Below, one piece after another: positions 1-5,028 of a stretch of DNA of 5,028 nucleotides. The notes beneath the pieces were generated by a model, which saw only the letters and a program-made list of their open reading frames with translations, did not search any database and was not told where the DNA came from. The stretch's first letter is position 1, and each line of letters starts with the position of its first letter. The translations under genes and the position numbers were made by a program. Source of the stretch: Rhizobium sp. Q54 (GTDB lineage: Bacteria; Pseudomonadota; Alphaproteobacteria; Rickettsiales; UBA1997); NCBI GenBank assembly GCA_945865855.1, contig CAMBES010000104.1, forward strand, positions 1-5,028. The letters run 5' to 3'.

Positions 1-531
1 AATGACAACATGACATTATTCCTGGTGATGCGTTACCGCAGTGGTGCAGGATTTTTTGTGGACAGAGTTTGCAATATTGCAGGTGTGCCTAATAGCAATT
101 GCGGTTCCACTCCTCTGAGGGGAAGCCCGTTATTTGAATTTTACGTGCAATCAGATGGATCTCTAAGTCCTTACATCAGGTCTAATAGTGCAAATTTCCC
201 CGGTATTAATGCTGCTGGTTGGGATAGTGGATATAATTTGTTATCAGGAAAAGATTATGTTCTTACTTTACAAAGGGATTATGGAGGAAGTTTTACACTT
301 TACGTGAATGGCAATTCCACTTACTCTGGCGGCACTCCAAGTAAGGTGGATGATGGTGCGGCAATTAGTCTCGATCCTTTTAAGATAGGGCGTAATACCT
401 CAGACGATGGTGACAATACAGATTTCGACATGTCTGAATTTATTTTCTTCTCGGGTTCGATGAAGGTTAATAGTCGCAAAGAAATCGAAGATTACCTCGG
501 TAAAAAATACAAAATTGCGATCACTCACTAA
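1..531 (+). CDS. C-terminal part of a LamG / concanavalin A-like domain protein (5' end outside window)
   Basis: The frame is open from base 1 and ends at a TAA at 529-531, giving 176 visible residues. The ATG at base 10 is probably internal, because the strand-like residues NDNMTLFLVMRY begin before it and look like the middle of a beta-sandwich. Other LamG-like traits are a hydrophobic/aromatic alternating pattern, the segment FTLYVNG at about residues 98-104, and KIGRNTSDDGDNTDFDMSEF at about 128-147. The final stretch (SRKEIEDYLGKKYKI, about 158-172) matches the usual end of this fold, where a helix follows the last strand. Two cysteines (C24, C34) could form a disulfide, which would suit an exported protein. 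Members of this fold bind carbohydrate or protein and are usually secreted or on the surface, often as one domain of a large protein. The ligand, the signal peptide and any other domains cannot be seen. The gene faces the other three and is not in their operon. Confidence 0.72.
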   Translation, partial: NDNMTLFLVMRYRSGAGFFVDRVCNIAGVPNSNCGSTPLRGSPLFEFYVQSDGSLSPYIRSNSANFPGINAAGWDSGYNLLSGKDYVLTLQRDYGGSFTLYVNGNSTYSGGTPSKVDDGAAISLDPFKIGRNTSDDGDNTDFDMSEFIFFSGSMKVNSRKEIEDYLGKKYKIAITH

Positions 532-582
532 CTAACTTTTTACCCATTTGAATGACTAGGTTAATCTTATCTTTTCACAAAT
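532..582. other. convergent intergenic gap with no recognisable element
   Basis: This 51-base AT-rich gap lies between the stop of the LamG-domain gene and the stop of pepF, which converge. I looked for a stem followed by a T-run on either strand and found none convincing. Transcription from both sides may be ended by a factor-dependent mechanism or may run into the opposite gene. No reading frame of note lies here. Confidence 0.6.
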
Positions 583-2337
583 TTACTCATCTAGTTGGTC
601 GATATAACCACTAATCACATCAAGCCCAGCCTGCCAAAATTTTGCATCAGCAATCGATAATCCGAAAGGCTCAAGCATTTCTTTGTGATGCTTTGAGCCT
701 CCAGCGGCAAGCATTGCCAAATATTTCTCCTCGAAGTCTTTCACTTTTCCTGATTTATAAATTCCATAAAGTGAATTCACCAAACAATCACCAAATGCGT
801 AGGCGTAAACGTAAAAAGGAGAATGAATGAAGTGCGGAATGTAGCACCAGAAAAAGCGATATTCTTCGTCAAATTTAAAGGCTGATCCGAGACTTTCTTT
901 TTGAATATCCATCCAAAATTTACAGAGCTGCTCAAGTGAGATCTCTTCGTTTTTTCTAGCCGCGTGCACTTTAGTTTCAAATTCCAAAAAGGCGATTTGA
1001 CGAACTACGGTGTTGATCATGTCTTCAACTTTTGCGGCGATGATTAATTTTTTCTTCTCTGAATTTTTCTCGTTTTTAAGAATTTTTTGGAAAGTTAATT
1101 GCTCGCCAAAAACTGAAGCAGTTTCTGCAAGAGTAAGTGGAGTGCCAGCCATCAAAGCTCCTTGAGAGCGCGCTAGATATTGATGCACGCCATGTCCAAG
1201 TTCATGCGCTAATGTCATCACATCGCGAGTTTTTCCTTGGTAATTCATTAAAATGTAGGGATGAACCGAGGGAACACAGGAGTGAGAAAATGCACCTGAA
1301 TCCTTGCCAGATCTGACTTTAGCATCGATCCAATTTTTCTTAAAAAATATTTCACCGATCTTTCTCATCTCCGGAGAAAATTCTTCGTAAGCCTCTAGAA
1401 CTAAGTTCTTCGCGCTTTCCCAAGGAATAATTTTATTTTCAGCTTTGCTTAATGGCGCGTTACGATCCCAATAATTCATCACTTTTTTGCCAAGCATTTT
1501 GGCCTTAATCTTGTAGTAGCGGTGCGAAATATTGACGTAATTTTTCTTCACCTGATTCACCAAAAGATCAACAACTTCATCCTCAACAAAATTGCTTAGA
1601 TTTCTTGCCGATATTGGCTTTGCAAAACCTCGCCACTCATCTTCAACTGCCTTGTCTTTGGCTAAAATATTGGTGATAAAAGCAAAAGTTTTTGAATTTT
1701 CTTCGAAGGTTTTTCCAATTGATTTCGCCGCATCTTTTCTAATTTTTTCGTCAGGGTTGCTGAGTAAATTAAAAATTTCTTGCGACGACAAAACTTTGCC
1801 ACGGTAAGAAAATTTTAGATTACTAACAGTCTCATCAAACAAGCGTACAAAGGCATTGCGGCCGCTAATATTTTTTTCCAAAGAGAATTTTTCTAGCTCA
1901 TTTGAGAGTTGATATTTTTTGAAAGCACGACTGTCGCGAATGAAGGGTTGGTATTTTTTTAACTCCGAACTTTTTAGTTTCTTTTCATCAATTTTGTTGA
2001 GCTCTAGGGTAAAAAAAATTAGCTGCGATTCAAATTTGTTCAGCGTTTCCGAGGTGTTTTGATAGAAAGAAATATTTGCCTGATTCGATAAATCAGCGGC
2101 GTAAATCAAGTAAGAATAGCTAGAAACTTTGCCAATTTGTTCGGAGATCTTTTCATAAGTTTCAATTGCCATAAAAAGCTGAGAAGCACTGAGTTTGCTG
2201 ACTTTACCAATAAAATCCTTAGAAAATTTTTCACTCGCTTTTTCGATATTTTTTATTTCGAGAGAAATTTTTTTGTCTTTTGGTGAAGAGTAAAAATCTG
2301 AGAGATTCCACTCCGGAACATTTTTTAAATTTTTCAT
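583..2337 (-). CDS. pepF: M3 family oligoendopeptidase F, zinc metallopeptidase
   Basis: This 584-residue protein has the usual length for PepF/M3 oligoendopeptidases, which are cytosolic zinc enzymes that cut short peptides and help recycle protein breakdown products or cleaved signal peptides. The zinc site is intact: HELGH at residues 378-382 gives ligands H378 and H382 and catalytic E379. E405 in LAETASVFGE is the expected third ligand. The C-terminal block FIHSPFYVYAYAFG (503-516) corresponds to the conserved His/Tyr region that closes over the substrate in this family. The N-terminus begins PEWNLSDFY, typical of these enzymes, and residues 20-230 are the charged helical part. There is no signal peptide. 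The ATG at 2335-2337 is well supported because an in-frame TAA lies three codons upstream. An AGAGAGGA sequence lies upstream but about 19 bases from the ATG, farther than usual. It is the third gene after murJ and the RNA methyltransferase, 51 bases from the latter, and is probably co-transcribed. The exact substrate is not predictable. Confidence 0.95.
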   Translation of the reverse strand: MKNLKNVPEWNLSDFYSSPKDKKISLEIKNIEKASEKFSKDFIGKVSKLSASQLFMAIETYEKISEQIGKVSSYSYLIYAADLSNQANISFYQNTSETLNKFESQLIFFTLELNKIDEKKLKSSELKKYQPFIRDSRAFKKYQLSNELEKFSLEKNISGRNAFVRLFDETVSNLKFSYRGKVLSSQEIFNLLSNPDEKIRKDAAKSIGKTFEENSKTFAFITNILAKDKAVEDEWRGFAKPISARNLSNFVEDEVVDLLVNQVKKNYVNISHRYYKIKAKMLGKKVMNYWDRNAPLSKAENKIIPWESAKNLVLEAYEEFSPEMRKIGEIFFKKNWIDAKVRSGKDSGAFSHSCVPSVHPYILMNYQGKTRDVMTLAHELGHGVHQYLARSQGALMAGTPLTLAETASVFGEQLTFQKILKNEKNSEKKKLIIAAKVEDMINTVVRQIAFLEFETKVHAARKNEEISLEQLCKFWMDIQKESLGSAFKFDEEYRFFWCYIPHFIHSPFYVYAYAFGDCLVNSLYGIYKSGKVKDFEEKYLAMLAAGGSKHHKEMLEPFGLSIADAKFWQAGLDVISGYIDQLDE

Positions 2338-2350
2338 TTTGATTTAATTT

Positions 2351-2381
2351 TTCTTGTCCTCTCTTTTTTGGGGACAAAGAA
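2351..2381 (-). promoter_or_regulatory. possible hairpin in the pepF leader, overlapping the Shine-Dalgarno-like sequence
   Basis: Bases 2351-2359 (ttcttgtcc) pair with 2372-2381 (ggacaaagaa), giving nine base pairs with one bulged base and a 12-base loop. In the pepF-sense transcript the 3' arm and loop contain GAGAGGA, the only purine-rich ribosome-binding candidate before pepF. The structure starts seven bases after the methyltransferase stop. No U-run follows the stem on this strand, so it does not look like an intrinsic terminator. A role in slowing pepF translation or in mRNA processing is only an inference, and such a short stem could arise by chance. Confidence 0.3.
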
Positions 2382-2388
2382 GAGTTAA

Positions 2389-3375
2389 CTATTTTTGGAA
2401 GATCGCCACCAACTCTAAATGCTTGGTAGCGTAAAATTGATCGATGGCGGTGAGATTTTTAATTTTGAAACCAGCGTCAATTAAAATCTTAGTATCGCGC
2501 TTAAAACTTTCTGGATTACAGGAGACGTAAATCAAATTTTTTAATGGCGATTTAACAATTTCTAAAATCTGTGGAGATGCGCCATTTCTGGGTGGATTAA
2601 TAATTACTAAGTCAAACAGCTTTAATTCTCTTGCGGTTAGTGGCGAAGAAAAAACATCGCGAACCATGCCTTTTATTCTGCTTCCTAGATCATTTTCAGC
2701 CGCGTTTTTATTAAGCAGATTAATCATTTTTTGACTTCCTTCAAAGGCGGAAATCGATTTCACTAAATCGTGAATAGCAAAAGAATAAGCGCCAAATCCC
2801 GAGTAAATATCGGCAACATGAATTGGTTGCAAAATTGAACTGCGAATAATTTTAATAATATTCTCAAGTCCTAACCTGGTTGCTTGTATGAAGATGTCAG
2901 AATCTAAATTGATTTTAAAATCTGTAAAAAAAATCTGATTTTTTCTGAGTGAAAAAATTGGCGATATACTGTCTTTAACTCGACTAGAAATGTTGAGATT
3001 TTTTTCTTTGGCGAAGTCGATTAATTTTTTAACCTGTGAGAAATTTGGCTCTTTTTTTGCGGTCAGAACAAGATCTAAGCCATTGTCAAATAAGGTTACC
3101 GTAGCTTGAGAGTAAAAATTTTGTTCCTGAGTTTTTAGAAAATGTTTTAGTGGTAAAATCAGTGCTGAAATTTCTTTTTCAGCCGAGGAATCATCTTCGA
3201 TTTCAATTAGGTTGTGAGACTTTTCGGCGAAAGATCCGAGGCGATTTTTTCCATCAATTTGAAAAGTTACTTTGCGGCGTGAATGTCCGCCAATCGAGAT
3301 CCAGCTAATGTCGGCACAATAGTCACCTAATAGTTTACGTAGAGAATCTTTTTTAAACTGAGGGAATTGCGTCAT
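2389..3375 (-). CDS. short TrmA/RlmD-family RNA (uracil-C5) methyltransferase lacking TRAM and Fe-S regions
   Basis: This 328-residue protein belongs to the class I SAM-dependent RNA m5U methyltransferases (COG2265 type: TrmA, RlmC, RlmD), which methylate uracil C5 in tRNA or 23S rRNA. The C-terminal half carries the family motifs in order: FIQAT at 162-166, where the family usually has FxQxN; SAM motif I as DIYSGFGAYS at 189-198; NPPRNGA at 260-266; the catalytic cysteine C286 in VSCNP; and HLE at 319-321, whose E321 fits the general base. RlmD enzymes are about 430 residues, and this one has no N-terminal TRAM domain. Only two cysteines exist in total (C20, C286), so the four-Cys Fe-S site of RlmD cannot form. 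Residues 27-58 (SIGGHSRRKVTFQI onward) resemble the region following that site in longer relatives. The start ATG at 3373-3375 lies inside the end of murJ, a 23-base overlap; the A-rich AGAAAAAAGA before it is a weak ribosome site. Which RNA it modifies is unknown, so no symbol is given. Confidence 0.87.
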   Translation of the reverse strand: MTQFPQFKKDSLRKLLGDYCADISWISIGGHSRRKVTFQIDGKNRLGSFAEKSHNLIEIEDDSSAEKEISALILPLKHFLKTQEQNFYSQATVTLFDNGLDLVLTAKKEPNFSQVKKLIDFAKEKNLNISSRVKDSISPIFSLRKNQIFFTDFKINLDSDIFIQATRLGLENIIKIIRSSILQPIHVADIYSGFGAYSFAIHDLVKSISAFEGSQKMINLLNKNAAENDLGSRIKGMVRDVFSSPLTARELKLFDLVIINPPRNGASPQILEIVKSPLKNLIYVSCNPESFKRDTKILIDAGFKIKNLTAIDQFYATKHLELVAIFQK

Positions 3376-4909
3376 TCTTTTTTCTGCGAAGTATGTGTGC
3401 TTTAAGTAGGATATCCAAGCTTCCAGAGAAGTAGGAGGTAATGAAGTAAATGATTAAACCAACTGCGATCATCGTGAATAATTCGGCCACTCTGCCTAGT
3501 TCATCGGTTTTAGCAAATAACTCACGAAGCAAGTAAAGAGTAAGTGCCATGGCAAGAGCTGGAATAAAAATTAGAACAAATTTTTTGACGAAATTTTTTT
3601 CGAAACGGAAATGTTTTTTCTTAATTAAACTGGTGATAAGTAAGGTGAGATTGAAATAGCTAGAGATCACCGAAGCAAGCACGATGCCGATATAGCCGAA
3701 ATTCATCGAGAAGAAAATTACATTGAGTAGGGCATTATTGATTAGGCAAATAAAGGCAATATTCATAGGCGTTTTAGTGTCGCCACGCGAGAAGAATGAT
3801 GGCTCCATAACCTTCACCAGAACGTAAGAAGGCAGGCCAAAAGAGTAGAACATCAAGGCTTGAGCGACAAAAAAACTTTCCTTTGAAGTGAATGCTCCGC
3901 GTTCAAAAAGCGAAGAGATAATTGGATAAGAAAGTACGGTGAGAGCTAGAGTGGCGGGGATTACCAAGATCATTCCCACCTCCAGTGCCATGTTTTGTAA
4001 CTTAATCGCTTCGTCAAATTCGTGCGATTTTATTTTGCGCGAAAGAGCGGGAAGTAGGGCGATGCCAATCGCGATGCCAATCATCGCCAGAGGTAGTTGG
4101 TTGATGCGATCAGCGTAATAAAGGTAAGAAACTGCGCCAGAAATCATGCTCGCGAATATTGAATCGACCAGCAAGTTTATCTGCATGACATTGGCGCCAA
4201 TTACTCCTGGCACTAGTTTTCGGAAGAATTTTTTAATGTCGGAATTGATCGTAGGAAAATTTGGATAAACCAAAAAACCAGCTTTAATGGTGAAGAAAAA
4301 CAGCCAGAGAAATTGTAAAATTCCGGCAATGAAAACACCCCAGGAAAGTGCGTAGGCGTAGTTAGGAGCGATTGGTCCAAAAACAAAAACGGAAGCGATT
4401 AATGTTGCGTTTAAGATGATTGGTGAAGAGGCGGGAACGGCGAATTTATTTAGTGAGTTCAGAATTCCTGAGCATAAAGAAACCAGTGAAATGAAGATTA
4501 AATAAAAAATTGTGATGCGCGAAAGACTGATGAGAAGATCAGATTTTTCTGGGTCGCTGAAGAATCCGGGAAATAAAATTTTCATGAAAGTCGGCATGAA
4601 AATTTGGAAAATAATGGTGAAAAAAAGTAGGGCGTAAAAAAGTATCGAGAAAATATTTCTGACAAAAAATTTCTCATCTGCATCGGTTTTTTTATCTTGC
4701 AGCTTCTCGATGAATATGGGTACGAATGCTGAGTTGAAAGCGCCTTCGGCAAATATGCGGCGGAAGAAATTTGGTAAACGAAATGCAGCGAAAAATGCAT
4801 CGGATAACATGCTAACGCCGACATATCGTGCGATCAAAATGTCGCGCACAAAACCGAGAATGCGCGAGAGAGAAATGAAGAAAGAGATTGTGAAGATTGA
4901 GCGAAACAT
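3353..4909 (-). CDS. murJ: lipid II flippase MurJ (MviN), peptidoglycan precursor export
   Basis: MurJ moves lipid II across the inner membrane for peptidoglycan synthesis and is an MOP-superfamily protein with 14 membrane segments. From the ATG at 4907-4909 the product is 518 residues, close to E. coli MurJ (511). Conserved blocks follow in order: SRILGFVRD (residues 15-23), FFRRIFAEGAF (48-58), YYADR (264-268) and RGDTKTP (375-381). The cavity arginines of E. coli MurJ (R18, R24, R52, R270) align with R16, R22, R50 and R268 at a constant offset of two, so the core appears intact. The protein is hydrophobic throughout and ends in a basic tail. I chose this ATG because homology begins here (FRSIFTISFF matches the first segment). 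The frame also stays open upstream through an inverted repeat to the window edge, with a GTG at 4991-4993 that would add 28 residues. No good Shine-Dalgarno precedes the ATG. The stop overlaps the start of the methyltransferase gene by 23 bases, suggesting a shared transcript. Confidence 0.95.
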   Translation of the reverse strand: MFRSIFTISFFISLSRILGFVRDILIARYVGVSMLSDAFFAAFRLPNFFRRIFAEGAFNSAFVPIFIEKLQDKKTDADEKFFVRNIFSILFYALLFFTIIFQIFMPTFMKILFPGFFSDPEKSDLLISLSRITIFYLIFISLVSLCSGILNSLNKFAVPASSPIILNATLIASVFVFGPIAPNYAYALSWGVFIAGILQFLWLFFFTIKAGFLVYPNFPTINSDIKKFFRKLVPGVIGANVMQINLLVDSIFASMISGAVSYLYYADRINQLPLAMIGIAIGIALLPALSRKIKSHEFDEAIKLQNMALEVGMILVIPATLALTVLSYPIISSLFERGAFTSKESFFVAQALMFYSFGLPSYVLVKVMEPSFFSRGDTKTPMNIAFICLINNALLNVIFFSMNFGYIGIVLASVISSYFNLTLLITSLIKKKHFRFEKNFVKKFVLIFIPALAMALTLYLLRELFAKTDELGRVAELFTMIAVGLIIYFITSYFSGSLDILLKAHILRRKKNDAIPSV

Positions 4910-4940
4910 TCTGTGAGAGTATTTGTGACTTTTCTCGGAT

Positions 4941-4957
4941 GCGAAAAATCTTTTCGC
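4941..4957. repeat. small inverted repeat abutting the long palindrome
   Basis: gcgaaaa (4941-4947) and ttttcgc (4951-4957) are perfect 7-base inverted arms around a 3-base centre. The last three bases belong to the outer end of the long repeat at 4955-5028, so the two hairpins would compete for them. It may be the flank or part of the same element. If murJ is transcribed from upstream, it lies in the leader 31 bases before the preferred ATG. Confidence 0.6.
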
Positions 4958-5028
4958 CGGTTGAGCGAAGTCTAAACCAAGAAAAGTCGACACTGAACTT
5001 TCTTGGTTTCGACTTCGCTCAACCGGCG
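4955..5028. repeat. long near-perfect inverted repeat (palindromic element) upstream of murJ
   Basis: Arm 4955-4984 is the reverse complement of arm 4999-5028: 18 perfect pairs at the outer end (4955-4972 with 5011-5028), one mismatch (4973 T against 5010 C), then 11 perfect pairs, around a 14-base centre (4985-4998). The outer sequence, cgccggttgagcgaagtc, is more GC-rich than its surroundings. The right arm ends at the last base of the window, so the element may be longer. Its form resembles interspersed palindromic repeats such as REP sequences or the Rickettsia palindromic elements, but I cannot assign it to a named family. I saw no second copy in the window. As RNA or extruded DNA it would form a very stable hairpin. 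The murJ frame is open through both arms. Confidence 0.92.

Noticed and set aside
532..582. Bidirectional terminator expected between converging genes.
   Set aside because: I could not find an inverted repeat with flanking A and T runs in these bases.
642..980. Short open frames of 62 and 67 codons on both strands within pepF.
   Set aside because: They lie wholly inside the well-supported pepF coding region in other frames and show no family features.
2351..2381. Hairpin between the methyltransferase and pepF considered as an intrinsic terminator.
   Set aside because: No T-run follows the stem on either strand, the stem is interrupted, and the next gene is in the same direction.
4059..4082. 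Two tandem copies of the 12-base unit gcgatgccaatc inside murJ.
   Set aside because: They encode the repeated residues GIAI in a conserved Gly/Ile-rich membrane segment of MurJ; the repeat is short and explained by the protein.
4582..4916. Short open frames of 80 and 68 codons overlapping the start of murJ.
   Set aside because: They are alternative-frame shadows of the conserved MurJ N-terminal region and have no recognisable domain.
4910..4940. Possible sigma70 -10 box (AATACT in the murJ sense) just before the preferred murJ ATG.
   Set aside because: It matches only four of six consensus bases, lies very close to the ATG and has no convincing -35 partner; such matches are common in AT-rich DNA.

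Overview
The window looks like part of an AT-rich Gram-negative chromosome. The lipid II flippase and the M3 peptidase resemble alphaproteobacterial versions as I remember them, and the proteins are rich in Lys, Ile, Asn and Phe. That fits a low-GC alphaproteobacterium, possibly a reduced or host-associated lineage, but the assignment is an inference and I cannot name a genus.

Layout: bases 1-531 on the + strand hold the C-terminal end of a LamG/concanavalin-like domain protein whose beginning lies outside the window. A 51-base convergent gap (532-582) follows, in which I see no terminator or gene. The rest, up to about 4909, is a tight three-gene cluster on the - strand, read from right to left: murJ (lipid II flippase), a short TrmA/RlmD-type RNA m5U methyltransferase that overlaps murJ by 23 bases, and an M3 oligoendopeptidase F (pepF) 51 bases further on. 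The three probably share a transcript. Their roles (cell-wall precursor export, RNA modification, peptide breakdown) are housekeeping and do not form an evident pathway.

The most unusual part is the right edge. A long, nearly perfect inverted repeat (4955-5028) sits just upstream of murJ and runs to the last base of the window. The murJ reading frame stays open through the whole repeat, so the repeat may add an N-terminal extension to MurJ or may simply be an intergenic palindromic element. A second small palindrome (4941-4957) shares three bases with it. Secondary points of interest are the RNA methyltransferase, which has no TRAM domain and no Fe-S cysteines and has Asn in place of the usual Asp in its motif IV, and a hairpin that overlaps the only Shine-Dalgarno-like sequence before pepF. 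I found no CRISPR array, RNA gene, insertion sequence or clear novel multi-gene system.
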